Assembly: GCA_026982335.1 (NCBI GenBank)
Contig: JALSHH010000040.1
Coordinates: forward strand, 62,001 to 126,000
Reading direction: 5' to 3'
DNA length: 64,000 bases
Source of the DNA: Phycisphaerales bacterium
GTDB taxonomy: Bacteria > Planctomycetota > Phycisphaerae > Phycisphaerales > UBA1924
Shown piece after piece: positions 1 through 9,308 of this stretch (position 1 is its first letter; every line of letters begins with the position of its first letter). The notes beneath the pieces were generated by a model that had not been told where the DNA came from, made no database searches, and saw only the letters and a program-made list of their open reading frames with translations. Position numbers and translations under genes: made by a program.

Positions 1-1
1 C

Positions 2-274
2 GGTGGTGGAGGTGTCGGACTCGTTGTCCCACGCGAATCACGGGCAGGGATTGATTCGGGCAAAGTCTTCTGGCTTCGGCTCGATCTTCGCCCTGCGATT
101 CCGGCACCCATCGTGCTGACCGCCAAGCTCGTCCACTCGCACATTGATTCATCCCAGAACACCTATGCGGGAATGGCCTTTGACTTTGGGGTCAACAATC
201 AGCACAAGGATTTTGTGATTAAGCAGATTGCCCGATACATAAATTCTGTGCAGGAGTTCAAGAAGGCAGCATGA
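2..274 (+). CDS. PilZ-like domain protein, C-terminal fragment
   Basis: The reading frame is open from the window edge and stops at TGA 272-274, giving about 90 residues of a protein whose start lies outside. The fragment alternates short hydrophobic strands with a glycine turn (GGVGLVVP, then WLRLDLRP, then VLTAKLVHS) and ends in a NTYAGMAFDF strand followed by a helix. This is the order seen in the second half of PilZ (cyclic-di-GMP binding) domains, where the last strand carries a G-hydrophobic-x-F motif. The RxxxR and DxSxxG ligand motifs would lie upstream and cannot be checked. The terminator right after the stop suggests it is the last gene of its transcript. Assignment is by fold pattern only. 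Confidence 0.5.
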   Translation, partial: GGGGVGLVVPRESRAGIDSGKVFWLRLDLRPAIPAPIVLTAKLVHSHIDSSQNTYAGMAFDFGVNNQHKDFVIKQIARYINSVQEFKKAA

Positions 275-308
275 CCAAAGCATATTGATATTGCTTGGAG
301 GGAGCAAA

Positions 309-343
309 GACGCCTTGGTTTTCACCGAGGCGTTCTCTTTTTT
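309..343 (+). terminator. Rho-independent terminator after the PilZ-like gene
   Basis: A 9-bp stem (acgccttgg at 310-318 with ccgaggcgt at 325-333, one G-T pair) with a 6-nt loop is followed by a run of T at 336-343. It lies 35 bp after the stop of the upstream gene. Confidence 0.8.
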
Positions 344-391
344 GTCTACAGTGCCAAGTATGCAGTGTCAAGAAGGTCTTGGGTTATCTGG

Positions 392-1231
392 CTATCTTGT
401 TTTGCCTGAGGAATACATGACCGGGTTCTCGACGACCATCACGGTGGCGTCACCGTCTTCGGTGTTGAGTCGAATTTCGTTGGTACCATCGTTCCAGATA
501 CCGGTCCAGTGTCCCTTGGCGGGCATGGAGTGGTTCACGATCCCATATCGTGAATTGAACGATGTTTTTCCGCGTGGTGCGATGAGTTCGATCGTTCCTG
601 CCGATTCTGGACCGGTGACGAGGGTGACATGCCCGTTGTTGGTGGTCGCGTGGATGGTTTCGAGTTGGGAGAGGTCGGTGCGGATTTCGATGTGTCCACC
701 CTTGCGGATGTTGGTTCCCGATTCGACATTGATGACCCCGGTGACTCCGACGATGACAACTTTGCCCCCTGCGTTGCGGATTTCGATTCCATCGCATTGT
801 GGGATATAGACGGTGAGGTCGACTGGCGGTCGGTATCCTTCGACGGTGAGATCAGTGGGGGAGATGGTCAGGGTGCTGAGTTCGCCGGTGTTGGTGTGGA
901 CGGCGGTGAAATATTCGCCTGTGGGATCAAAGTCGAGTCCCATCCGGGCTGCCCGCCAGCGGAGTTGACGCTCTTTGTGGACTCGAAAGTAGATATGAGC
1001 TTCTTCGTGTGCGGGTTTGGCATAGACCTTGACCTTGCCGTTGGGATTGTCAATGACAATGGCATTGAGCCGGCCGACGGTGATGGGGTCACCAACGATC
1101 GGGACTTGGTGGGCGAGTTCATTGGCAGCCATACGGGCCCGAAGGCCGCCCATGCGGGTGCACCCGGTCAAAATGATTGATCCGAGGAGCATGAGCACGA
1201 TCAGTGGAATCAGGGTCTTGGGGGTACGCAT
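392..1231 (-). CDS. Putative lipoprotein with adhesin-like beta repeats (DUF4097-like)
   Basis: 279 residues. The N-terminus is a lipoprotein signal: basic MRTPK, a hydrophobic stretch, then the lipobox LTGC with Cys at about residue 24. After the signal the protein is rich in short beta strands with N/G turns (for example LNAIVIDNPNGKVKVYAKP and IEIRNAGGKVVIVGVTG), the pattern of DUF4097-type putative adhesins that fold as a beta solenoid. No catalytic motif is visible. It is probably anchored to a membrane facing the periplasm. It is monocistronic and divergent from rny. Function unknown. Confidence 0.6.
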   Translation of the reverse strand: MRTPKTLIPLIVLMLLGSIILTGCTRMGGLRARMAANELAHQVPIVGDPITVGRLNAIVIDNPNGKVKVYAKPAHEEAHIYFRVHKERQLRWRAARMGLDFDPTGEYFTAVHTNTGELSTLTISPTDLTVEGYRPPVDLTVYIPQCDGIEIRNAGGKVVIVGVTGVINVESGTNIRKGGHIEIRTDLSQLETIHATTNNGHVTLVTGPESAGTIELIAPRGKTSFNSRYGIVNHSMPAKGHWTGIWNDGTNEIRLNTEDGDATVMVVENPVMYSSGKTR

Positions 1232-1724
1232 GGTTGGGCATTCCTCGAAGTATTTGATGATCTGGCTTGTGGTCTGTGAGTTTGATCGTGTGGATCACTG
1301 AGATCATATGGCATGTTCAATGCCAGGTTGGGTTCTCTTTTGCCTCAAATCATACGATTTGAGTGCCTGTGGGTTCTCCTATCGTCGCAAAGAGATGCTA
1401 AGATAGATTTTTGTCGTCAGATCGGGGGGCCGATCTGATGGAAACATACGCTTTTCCACCCATCTTCCCGAAACGCGAGCGTTCGAAAAGAGGGTGTCTA
1501 TCGGGTTTATCGGTTCAGAAGCAGCTTTATTTGCACACTCGTTGTTCAACTTTTGATTCATCTGCTGCCTGGATTTGTGGAGAACCTTGGTTCTTTCATT
1601 GGATCGTGCATCTTCTGCGCACCCGAACGACATGCTGCCCGAACTCCGATTTGCGATCAGATGGGTTTAGAAATGGGTCATCCTGCCAACCCAAGCACGG
1701 TTTGATCCTTTGGAGGATCCATTT
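1232..1724. other. Intergenic region upstream of rny, with a perfect hairpin
   Basis: 493 bp between the divergent lipoprotein and rny, with no convincing ORF. It holds a perfect 8-bp hairpin (cagatcgg 1418-1425, GGGG loop, ccgatctg 1430-1437) that is not followed by a T run on either strand, so it is not a simple terminator. A second imperfect hairpin lies near 1474-1490 (cgaaacgc/gcgttcg). A long structured leader of rny or a small RNA is possible. I do not recognise a known RNA family here. Confidence 0.3.
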
Positions 1725-3368
1725 GTGGATACTCGCATTGTTGCTCAAGTGCTTGACTCTGCACAACTTGCGTCGGCCATGCTTGCTCAGGGAGGCAGCG
1801 GGGAGAACCCGCTGATGCTTTTGATTGTCGGCCTTATCGCCATTGGCATCGGGCTTGGGCTCGGAGTGGCGCTTGCCGGGGTGCTTGGGGGGAAGAAGAT
1901 CGAACGCCTGCGCACCGAGGCGGAGCTGCTCTCTACTCGTGCCCAAGACGATGCTGCGACTGCTGCGGAGAAAATCCTGCTTGATGCCGAGCGCCAAGCC
2001 CTCGATCGCAAAGAGGCGGTGGACAAGGAACTCGAAGCTGCCCGCTCCGAGCAGCGCGAGGTTGATCGCCGATTGGCCAAGCGAGAGGATAATCTGGATC
2101 GCAAAGAAGAAATCATCGCCAGGAAGGAGCAATCGCTCAGTGATCGGGCTGCAAGACTCGATGCCCGCAAAGAAAAACTCCGCGATCGGGAGGACGAAAT
2201 AGACCAGCTCGTTGAAAAGCAACGGCGAGAGCTTGAACGCATTGCTCAGATTGACCGTGCCCAGGCCAAGGAACTGCTCCTCGAGCGCGTCGCAGAGCAA
2301 GCCCGGGTGGAGATGGGCAAGGTGACACGCAAAATTGTCGAAGATGCGGAGGACGAAGCCAAGGATCAAGCCAAGGAAATCCTCATCAATGCAATCCAGC
2401 GCTACGCCAATGAGCACTCGTCCGAATCCACCGTCCGCACCGTTGCGATTCCATCTGACGATATGAAGGGGCGGATCATCGGGCGCGAAGGACGCAATAT
2501 CCGGGCGATCGAGAAGGCGACGGGGGCCGATGTGATTGTTGACGACACCCCAGGGGTGATCGTCGTCTCATGCTTCGACAAAGTTCGCCAGACAATCGCT
2601 GTCCGAGCACTCGAAACCCTCGTCAACGACGGACGAATGCACCCGACGCGGATCGAAGAGGTGGTCGAGAAGGTCAAATCCGAAGTTCAAGAGAAGATCG
2701 TCAAAGCGGGCAAAGATGCAGTTGTTGAGCTCGGGCTCAAAGGGATTCACCCCAAAATCATCGAAGCGATGGGGCGATTGACCTATCGCACCAGCTATGG
2801 GCAAAATGTGCTCAATCACTCGATCGAGGTGGCATATCTCTCGCAGATCATCGCCGACCAGCTCGGGCTCGATGGCAAGCTTGCCCGCCGATGCGGGTTC
2901 CTCCACGATATTGGCAAGGCGATGGATCATGAAATGGAAGGCGGGCATCCCAAGATCGGAATGGACTTTGCAAGGCAGTATGGCGAGAAGAACGAAGCCG
3001 TGCTCAATGCGATCGGTGCCCACCATGCCGACATGCCTGCGACGACTTGGTATACCCCGATCATCATGGCTGCCGATGCGGTCAGCGCTGCTCGTCCGGG
3101 TGCTCGGCGAGAGTCGATGGAACGCTACATCCAACGACTCAACGATCTTCAGGACATCGCCCTCTCGCAGCCCGGAGTGACGGAGGCCTATGCGGTGCAG
3201 GCGGGGCGTGAAGTACGGGTGATGATTAACGCCGATCGTGTGACGGACGACGAAGCCTTTTTGATTGCCCATGAGATTGCCAAAAAAGTCTCCAACGAAA
3301 TGACTTTTCCGGGGGAAATCAAGGTGACGGTGCTGCGTGAGACCCGGGCGATTGAATTTGCCCGGTGA
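1725..3368 (+). CDS. rny: Ribonuclease Y
   Basis: Membrane-anchored endoribonuclease that starts mRNA decay, a role RNase E plays in other bacteria. Order of parts: an N-terminal transmembrane helix near residues 24-48, a long charged coiled coil to about residue 200, a KH domain with the GRIIGREGRNIRAIE loop at roughly 250-265, and an HD phosphohydrolase domain with LNHSIEVA and LHDIGKA around 360-405. The total of 547 residues is normal for the family. I chose GTG 1725 because GGAGG at 1712-1716 sits 8 nt upstream; an in-frame TTG at 1710 would put the Shine-Dalgarno inside the gene. Nothing is missing from the catalytic core. Confidence 0.95.
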   Translation: MDTRIVAQVLDSAQLASAMLAQGGSGENPLMLLIVGLIAIGIGLGLGVALAGVLGGKKIERLRTEAELLSTRAQDDAATAAEKILLDAERQALDRKEAVDKELEAARSEQREVDRRLAKREDNLDRKEEIIARKEQSLSDRAARLDARKEKLRDREDEIDQLVEKQRRELERIAQIDRAQAKELLLERVAEQARVEMGKVTRKIVEDAEDEAKDQAKEILINAIQRYANEHSSESTVRTVAIPSDDMKGRIIGREGRNIRAIEKATGADVIVDDTPGVIVVSCFDKVRQTIAVRALETLVNDGRMHPTRIEEVVEKVKSEVQEKIVKAGKDAVVELGLKGIHPKIIEAMGRLTYRTSYGQNVLNHSIEVAYLSQIIADQLGLDGKLARRCGFLHDIGKAMDHEMEGGHPKIGMDFARQYGEKNEAVLNAIGAHHADMPATTWYTPIIMAADAVSAARPGARRESMERYIQRLNDLQDIALSQPGVTEAYAVQAGREVRVMINADRVTDDEAFLIAHEIAKKVSNEMTFPGEIKVTVLRETRAIEFAR

Positions 3369-3394
3369 GTTTAGCGGTGGTGATGATGGGGTTT

Positions 3395-3613
3395 TTATGC
3401 GTTGGCGATGAGTTTCTTACCGTTGCAGCATGGACAGGGGATCGGGTGTCCGGTCGATGGTTGGAGGGCTGCGACGCCGTTGAGTCCTAGCGTGCGAACG
3501 GCGACGGTCTGCTGGCATGGGACGAACCCTTTGCCCGTGCAGTAGGGGCATTGCTTGAGTTCCATATGGCTGGTGAGTTGGAGTGTTGAGATGGTTGTTT
3601 GTGTGTCGCCCAT
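3395..3613 (-). CDS. Small Cys-rich (zinc-ribbon-like) protein
   Basis: 72 residues from ATG 3611-3613, which has AGGAG 7 nt upstream; a longer frame extending to 3700 has no such support. It carries CPYCTGKG and, about 35 residues later, CPCCNGKK: two CxxC knuckles with the CxxCxGxG spacing found in DnaJ-type zinc modules, here reduced to one pair. It presumably binds one zinc ion. No partner domain is present. It lies convergent with rny, 26 bp from its stop, and divergent from scpA. Function unknown. Confidence 0.6.
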   Translation of the reverse strand: MGDTQTTISTLQLTSHMELKQCPYCTGKGFVPCQQTVAVRTLGLNGVAALQPSTGHPIPCPCCNGKKLIANA

Positions 3614-3806
3614 TGGAAGTCTCCTGACTATTCGTCTCTTGATACGCTTATCGGCTTGATGGTTCGCGGAGATCAATGAAAAAGAGGGCATCGGATGCAA
3701 GTAGGGCGGGGCGGTGAGGGGGGATCTGAGGTTCTGTCATACCACCTGGGCGATACCACCATGAGAAAAGGGGTCGGGTGAGAGAAGTGTGCATAGGATG
3801 CTCTCT

Positions 3807-4640
3807 ATGAGTGACGCGTATCGTGTGCAACTCGAGAGTTTTGAAGGGCCTATGGATTTGCTGTTGTACCTCATCCGTAAGCATGAGGTGGATTTGCACG
3901 ATATCCCTTTGTCGCTGATCGCGGATCAATATATCGGGTTCCTCGATGATGTGGATCGGATTGATATCGATCTTGCCGGCGAGTTTCTGGTGATGGCGAC
4001 GACGCTGATGGAGCTCAAATCTCGGATGCTCGCTGCCCAAGCCGTTGCGAAGGATGCTGGTGATGTTGTTGATGAGGATACACCCGTCGAATCTGGAGCC
4101 GATCCTCGTATGGAGTTGGTGCGTCAGTTGCTCGACTATAAAAAATATCGAGACGCCGCCGACGCCCTCGACGAACGGCGAAAGACTTGGGCGCAACGCT
4201 ATCCTGTCAAAGCTGCCCCGATCGACGATGATTCAGTACGCCAAGCGATGGACGAGATGGGCGAGCTTGAACTCGAAGATTTGGATTTGTCTGATCTTGT
4301 TGAAGCCTTCCGCCAGATCGTGGCGAGTGTGGATTTCAATCGCATCGGCGAACACGAGGTGATGACCGACGAGACGCCTCTGGAGGTGCATGTTGAACAC
4401 ATCATCGAGCATCTGCAAGCGAAGATTAAATCGGGTGGGCAAGGATCGTCGTCGTTGCGTTCGATGCTGACGGGTAAGACCCGGGCGGAGATGGTCGGGA
4501 TGTTCCTGGCGATTCTTGTTTTGGTGCGCGATCAACGGGTGAGGGTTTCGATGAGCGATGCCGGTGAGGCGGAGATGGAACTTCGGAGTGAAGTCGAGGA
4601 ACCGGCGGAGATTGTGGTGGTCGATGAGTTCGATGGATGA
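3807..4640 (+). CDS. scpA: Segregation and condensation protein A
   Basis: Kleisin subunit that, with ScpB, closes the SMC ring and acts in chromosome compaction and segregation. The N-terminal signature LESFEGPMDLLLYLIRKHEV and the following IADQYIGFL are typical. An acidic linker fills the middle, and the C-terminal winged helix (KTRAEMVGMFLAILVLVRD) that contacts the SMC head is present. 277 residues from ATG 3807, which has AGGA 8 nt upstream; an in-frame ATG at 3798 is an alternative. The usual partner gene scpB is not next to it in this window. Confidence 0.9.
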   Translation: MSDAYRVQLESFEGPMDLLLYLIRKHEVDLHDIPLSLIADQYIGFLDDVDRIDIDLAGEFLVMATTLMELKSRMLAAQAVAKDAGDVVDEDTPVESGADPRMELVRQLLDYKKYRDAADALDERRKTWAQRYPVKAAPIDDDSVRQAMDEMGELELEDLDLSDLVEAFRQIVASVDFNRIGEHEVMTDETPLEVHVEHIIEHLQAKIKSGGQGSSSLRSMLTGKTRAEMVGMFLAILVLVRDQRVRVSMSDAGEAEMELRSEVEEPAEIVVVDEFDG

Positions 4641-4691
4641 CTTTTACACGCGGATTCCGATGAAACCCTCCCACGAAACCCTAGGCAATGA

Positions 4692-5966
4692 TCAATTTAA
4701 TCCCGTGACAAACCCTGTAAACCGATCCATTCCTTCGTTGATCTGCTCGTCGGAGCAGGTGAAGGAAATACGGAGGTGGTTGCCTGACAGCCCGCCAAAG
4801 TCGTCGCCGGGGACGAAGGCGATGTTGGCTTCGTCGAGCATCGCCTGCGAGAGGGTTGGGGCATCGGTGATTTTGGTGCCTCCCTTGCTCGTCTTGCCGA
4901 AGAGGGCCGAGACATCGGGGAAGACATAGAAGGCCCCGGTGGGGGGTGGGCAGGTGACGCCTTCAATCTTGCTCAATCGTCCCATGATGAGCCTGGCCCT
5001 GTTTGCAAACGCTTGCCTCATTGTCTCGACGCTCTGGGCGACCTCTGGGTTCGTCAACGCCTCGCGGATGGCGGCGTAGTTGAAACTGGTGATATTGGTC
5101 GTCATCTGTCCTTGGAGCGTGCCCATCGACTTGATGAATTTTTTGCCGAACTCGCCGGGCATGGCGACATATCCGATTCGCCAACCGGTCATGGCGTAGG
5201 CCTTGGACATGCCGTTGAGTGTGATGACCCGATCGGCAATCTCAGGGATTGATCCGATCGAGAAGTGGGTATGCTCGCCATAGACAATCTTCTCGTAGAT
5301 TTCATCGGTCAGTACCACCAGATTGGGTGCGATGTCGATTGCTTCATGGATGACCTTGGCCAGATCGCGCAGGTCCGATTCGGAATACATGGTGCCGCAG
5401 GGGTTAGAAGGGGAGTTCAAGATCAACACTCGTGACCTGGGCGTGATGGCATCGGCGAGTTGCTTGGGGGTGATGCGAAAGTCAGTCTCAGGCCCGGCGT
5501 TGATTTCTTTGACGACCCCGCCGCTGAGCTCGCAGATCGGACGATACGACACCCACGCAGGCGTAGGCAGGATCATCTCCCACGGATCTTCCATAGGCTG
5601 GGGGAAATCGAACAAGCACTGCATGGCGCCATAGAGCACATGCTTCCCTCCGGCACCGATGGCGATGTGCTCGCCGGTGAGCCCGGCGATGCTGTTTTCG
5701 GTGACGAGTTTGTGGGCGATGCATTCGCGGGTCGTCATGTCACCGAGTGTTGGCATATATTTGGTTTGCCCATCGAGCATCGCCTTGATGGCAGCCTTTT
5801 TGATGGGTTCGGGCGTATCAAAGTCTGGCTCGCCTGCTGCAAACCCAAGCACATCGACTCCCGATGCCTTGAGGGCCTTGGCTCGGTTATTGAGTGCCAC
5901 AGTGATCGAAGGCTTGAGGTTCAAAACACGATTTGAGAGTTCAGGAGAAAGCGTGGGCATGGTCAT
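4692..5966 (-). CDS. PLP-dependent aminotransferase, aspartate aminotransferase type (class I, AT Ib-like)
   Basis: 424 residues, full length for fold-type I aminotransferases. It transfers the amino group between aspartate (or a related amino acid) and 2-oxoglutarate in the cytoplasm. Visible landmarks: AAGEPDFDTP near residue 43, the NSPSNPCG stretch at 184-191, Asp221 and Tyr224 of the cofactor pocket, the Schiff-base Lys255 in NGMSKAYAMTGWRIGY, and the C-terminal NHLRISF Arg that binds the substrate carboxylate. The AGEPDF start resembles the prephenate/aspartate aminotransferases of the AspB group, so arogenate or other substrates cannot be excluded. It is convergent with scpA and divergent from rpsO. 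Confidence 0.88.
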   Translation of the reverse strand: MTMPTLSPELSNRVLNLKPSITVALNNRAKALKASGVDVLGFAAGEPDFDTPEPIKKAAIKAMLDGQTKYMPTLGDMTTRECIAHKLVTENSIAGLTGEHIAIGAGGKHVLYGAMQCLFDFPQPMEDPWEMILPTPAWVSYRPICELSGGVVKEINAGPETDFRITPKQLADAITPRSRVLILNSPSNPCGTMYSESDLRDLAKVIHEAIDIAPNLVVLTDEIYEKIVYGEHTHFSIGSIPEIADRVITLNGMSKAYAMTGWRIGYVAMPGEFGKKFIKSMGTLQGQMTTNITSFNYAAIREALTNPEVAQSVETMRQAFANRARLIMGRLSKIEGVTCPPPTGAFYVFPDVSALFGKTSKGGTKITDAPTLSQAMLDEANIAFVPGDDFGGLSGNHLRISFTCSDEQINEGMDRFTGFVTGLN

Positions 5967-6387
5967 ACACAGACTTTAGCACAACGAGTGTCAATCCCCC
6001 AGCAGGATTCAAGCCGAATCTTTTGGGATCGGGATTGAGGTTGAGGTTGGGGTTGGAGGGCAGGTCAATTGTTCCCCTTTTTCCCTCCAAGCCATGCAAT
6101 TGGTCAGTCAAGGAATACGGCACTTTTTTTGGATGCATCTTAATTCCGGATATGGATTTCATGAACCCGGGATAGATGTGGCGAGATTATGTCCATTATT
6201 GTTGCTGAACCAGGCAAAAAAGAGCTTTGGAATCGGATGGGCAGCTCGATATCGAGGCTACTATATGTACCAGTATTGGTCTCGTTGCGTGATCGGTGAT
6301 CCGTGAGCAGACCGTGAGCAGACTTGGTTGGCGACACAGGTAGTGGAGTGTTTCTGCTACAGTGTACGCGACGGAAGGAGAATGACC
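5967..6387. other. Intergenic region between aminotransferase and rpsO
   Basis: 421 bp shared by two divergent genes. It holds a G/T-rich tract of repeated 'gaggttg' units near 6034-6060 and a tandem duplication of gtgagcagac at about 6303-6323. An extended -10-like sequence (tgctacagt, 6354-6362) lies close upstream of rpsO but has no good -35. I see no gene or recognised RNA in it. Confidence 0.35.
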
Positions 6388-6657
6388 ATGCCATTACCAA
6401 CATCTGAGAAAGCGAAGATTATCAAGGACTTTGCGCGTACCGAAGGGGACTCAGGTTCGCCTGAAGTTCAGATCGCATTGCTGACTGCTCGTATCAAGCA
6501 GGTGGCAACGCACCTCAAAGAGAACAAGCAGGATATGCATAATCGTCGAGGGCTGGTGATGATGGTCTCCAAGCGAAACCGACTTCTTCGCTATCTTGCT
6601 CGCAAAGATCGTAATGCATATCTTGAGACAATCAAGCGTCTTGGGCTGCGTAAGTAA
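6388..6657 (+). CDS. rpsO: 30S ribosomal protein S15
   Basis: 89 residues from ATG 6388, exactly the usual S15 length; AAGGAG at 6375-6380 sits 7 nt upstream and rules out the ATG at 6382. The S15 pattern is clear: GDSGSPEVQIALLTARI, then THLKENKQDMHNRRGL and KRNRLLRYLARKD. It binds 16S rRNA at the central-domain three-way junction early in 30S assembly. It is followed by its own terminator and then by pnp, the common rpsO-pnp pairing. Confidence 0.97.
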   Translation: MPLPTSEKAKIIKDFARTEGDSGSPEVQIALLTARIKQVATHLKENKQDMHNRRGLVMMVSKRNRLLRYLARKDRNAYLETIKRLGLRK

Positions 6658-6670
6658 ACGGAAGAAGATT

Positions 6671-6703
6671 ACCCCGCAGTTCTGAAAGGCTCTGCGGGGT
6701 TTT
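6671..6703 (+). terminator. Terminator between rpsO and pnp
   Basis: A 9-bp perfect stem (accccgcag at 6671-6679 with ctgcggggt at 6692-6700) and a 12-nt loop, followed by only four T. The short T run suggests partial read-through into pnp, or an RNase processing site. Confidence 0.7.
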
Positions 6704-6919
6704 GGTATCAAAATCAGTTAGAGGTTGTACGAAGAGAAAGCACCATCGACCCGGAGATCGACCGTCGGTCGTGAGTGAGGATGGCGTCGAATCTGTTGGC
6801 GATCCGTGCGAGGGCATCACAGTGGTGCATCGATGGGTCATGCGGGCACCTCACACCCGCTTACAGCATTACCCTGCAGAATTCGTAGGGATGCTTCACA
6901 TTGGAAGGCAAAGTAGAAT

Positions 6920-9193
6920 ATGACAGACTCAAATACACCAATCGTCGTCGAGAAAATGATCGGCGGGCGAATGATGCGCATGGAAACAGGGCAGGTTGCC
7001 AAACTTGCTTCGGGGCATGTTTTTGTGTCCCATGGTGACACCACCGTTGCAGCATCACTTGTTCGTGCAGCACCACGCCCGGGGCTTGATTTCTTCCCCA
7101 TGCAGGTTGACTATCGTGAAAAACTCTCAGCGGGCGGCAAGTTCCCAGGTGGGTTTCGCAAACGGGAAGGTGCACCGAGCGAGAAAGAAATCCTCACGAT
7201 GCGGATGATCGATCGTCCAATTCGCCCACTTTTCCCAGAAGGTTTCATCGAAGAAATCCAGATGCAATGTTGGGTCATGTCGCATGATGGTGAGAATGAT
7301 GCCGATGTTATTGCAGGTACTGCAGCCGCCACCGTCCTCTCAATTTCTGATGCGCCATTTGAAGGTCCGTTGGCCACTGTTCGCGTTGCACGCATTTTCA
7401 CCGATGATGGTGTCGTTCACATGATCAACCCAACCAATGCACAGCTCGAATATTCTGATATGGACATGGTCCTTTCAGGACACCGCGATGGTATCAACAT
7501 GATCGAAGTTGGAGCGGCGGAAGTTCCTGATGATGAAATTCTTGAAGCGATCGAGTTTGGAATCAAGGAAGGAATCAATCCGATCCTCGATCTTATCGAC
7601 GAACTTGTCGCCAAAGTTGGCAAAGAAAAACGCCTAGGCGATCATATGAATCTTATTCCCGATGATGTCATGGACGAAGTGGTCAAGCTCGTTGAAAAGG
7701 ATCTGACGAAAGCACGCCAAATCAAGTCCAAGAATGAACGGGGTGAGAAAGTTGCGGAAATCAAAACCAAAATGCTCGAAGAGCATTTCCAGATAAATGA
7801 ATCCGGAACCCCTGGTGAGTATGAAGCATCCAAAAAACGAAAAGCACAGGCCAGCGAGGCATTTCGGAAACTGGAAAAGAAAATTACGCGCAAGCTGATT
7901 GTCGAAAAAGGTATGCGGGCTGACGGGCGTGGATTCAAGGAAATTCGTCCACTCTATATGGAGGTGGGTAAATTTGCCAGAACCCATGGCTCAGCACTTT
8001 TCCAGCGAGGAGAAACCCAGTCCCTTGTGACGACCACTTTGGGGACAGGGCGCGACGAGCAGGTCGTTGATGGATTGATGCCAGAATATTCCAAGAAGTT
8101 TTATCTTCACTATAACTTCCCTCCGTTCTGTGTCGGCGAAGCCGGGCGCATCATGGGGCCAGGCCGGCGTGAAATCGGACACGGGGCATTGGCAGAACGC
8201 TCACTTATGGGGGTGCTTCCAAGTGCGGAAGAGTTTCCGTATACCATTCGGCTTGTTTCTGACATTACCGAGTCCAATGGGTCTTCATCAATGGCTTCGG
8301 TTTGTGGCGGGTGTTTAGCGCTTATGGATGCGGGTGTTCCTATTACCAATACTTGTGCGGGCATTTCCATCGGACGCTTTACCGATGATAACGATGAAAA
8401 TGAGGTTTTTGTTACCGATATCATCGGTGAAGAAGATTTCTTTGGTGATATGGACTTCAAAGTCTCAGGTACCCGCGATGGAATTACCGGTATCCAGTTG
8501 GATCTCAAAGCCCGTGGGCTTGTTCTTTCACAGGTTAAAGAAATTTTTGAGCAAGCCAATGCCGGGCGCATCGAACTTATCGAACAGATGGAAGAAGTCA
8601 TTCCTGCACCACGCGAACAGACCTCCAAGTATGCTCCGATGATGATTCAGCTTAATATCGAAATTGAGAAAATCGGCAAGCTCATTGGACCCGGGGGGAA
8701 AACCATTCGTGCTTTACAGGACAAATACAATGTCAATGTCGATGTTGAAGATGATGGTACCGTGATGGTTTCCTCGACGAACCGGGAAAATGTTGAAAAT
8801 GCTGAGGCCGAAATTGCCGCTTTGTGTGAAGATGTTCGAGCGGGAACCATCTATGAAGGCAAGGTCGTTTCTGTGAAGGACTTTGGTGCTTTTATTGAAA
8901 TCGCGCCCGGAACCGATGGTATGTGCCATATCTCTGAGCTTGCTGATGGATTTGTGGATAATGTCCACGATGTTGTTTCATTGGGTGATGTGGTTAAGGT
9001 TAAGGTGATGCTTGTTGATGACCAGGGACGGATTAAGCTCTCCATTAAGCGTGCTGATCCAAATTTTGAGGAAAAGAAGCGGGGCGAAGGCGATCCGGAA
9101 AATCGGGGTGGCGATGAAGGTGGTCATAACAAGCCTCGTCGGCGTCGTGGTGGAAAATCCCGGCGCAATGAGGAAAAAGCCTCAGCGAAGTGA
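6920..9193 (+). CDS. pnp: Polyribonucleotide nucleotidyltransferase (PNPase)
   Basis: 3'-to-5' phosphorolytic exoribonuclease of the RNA degradosome; it can also add tails. 757 residues: first RNase PH domain from residue 5 (GKFPGGFRKREG and MIDRPIRPLFP), alpha-helical linker near 235-320, second RNase PH domain with GRGFKEIRPL and the FSDD-type region, a KH domain about 573-635 (IGKLIGPGGKTIRALQ) and an S1 domain about 641-712 (GKVVSVKDFGAFIEI). The C-terminal tail is rich in Gly, Arg and Lys. It is about 50 residues longer than the E. coli enzyme, mostly in the linker (KKRKAQASEAFRKLEKK). It shares the cytoplasmic decay pathway with RNase Y encoded earlier in this window. Confidence 0.97.
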   Translation: MTDSNTPIVVEKMIGGRMMRMETGQVAKLASGHVFVSHGDTTVAASLVRAAPRPGLDFFPMQVDYREKLSAGGKFPGGFRKREGAPSEKEILTMRMIDRPIRPLFPEGFIEEIQMQCWVMSHDGENDADVIAGTAAATVLSISDAPFEGPLATVRVARIFTDDGVVHMINPTNAQLEYSDMDMVLSGHRDGINMIEVGAAEVPDDEILEAIEFGIKEGINPILDLIDELVAKVGKEKRLGDHMNLIPDDVMDEVVKLVEKDLTKARQIKSKNERGEKVAEIKTKMLEEHFQINESGTPGEYEASKKRKAQASEAFRKLEKKITRKLIVEKGMRADGRGFKEIRPLYMEVGKFARTHGSALFQRGETQSLVTTTLGTGRDEQVVDGLMPEYSKKFYLHYNFPPFCVGEAGRIMGPGRREIGHGALAERSLMGVLPSAEEFPYTIRLVSDITESNGSSSMASVCGGCLALMDAGVPITNTCAGISIGRFTDDNDENEVFVTDIIGEEDFFGDMDFKVSGTRDGITGIQLDLKARGLVLSQVKEIFEQANAGRIELIEQMEEVIPAPREQTSKYAPMMIQLNIEIEKIGKLIGPGGKTIRALQDKYNVNVDVEDDGTVMVSSTNRENVENAEAEIAALCEDVRAGTIYEGKVVSVKDFGAFIEIAPGTDGMCHISELADGFVDNVHDVVSLGDVVKVKVMLVDDQGRIKLSIKRADPNFEEKKRGEGDPENRGGDEGGHNKPRRRRGGKSRRNEEKASAK

Positions 9194-9274
9194 TTTTGCC
9201 CAATCTGGGGGCAAAATCGTTCATTTCTGAATAAAAAACGGCCCAATGGGACGGAAGTTCCCCTTGGGCCGTTT
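9192..9274 (+). terminator. Double hairpin terminator after pnp
   Basis: Two stems in series. The first (gattttgccc 9192-9201 with gggcaaaatc 9209-9218) starts in the pnp stop codon. The second (aaacggcccaa 9236-9246 with ttgggccgttt 9264-9274) is an 11-bp perfect stem preceded by a run of A and ending in T, so it could work on either strand. Confidence 0.75.
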
Positions 9275-9293
9275 GACGCGCAGATATATTTTG

Positions 9294-9308
9294 GTATGCT
9301 GAGCATAC
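9294..9308. promoter_or_regulatory. 15-bp perfect palindrome in the cold-shock gene leader region
   Basis: gtatgct-g-agcatac forms an odd-centred perfect palindrome about 230 bp upstream of the cold-shock gene. It could be an operator. The loop would be too short for a hairpin. The 260-bp stretch from here to the gene otherwise shows no clear ORF or known RNA. Confidence 0.25.

Noticed and set aside
6303-6323. Tandem repeat of gtgagcagac upstream of rpsO as a regulatory array
   Set aside because: Only two units; too short to argue for function.
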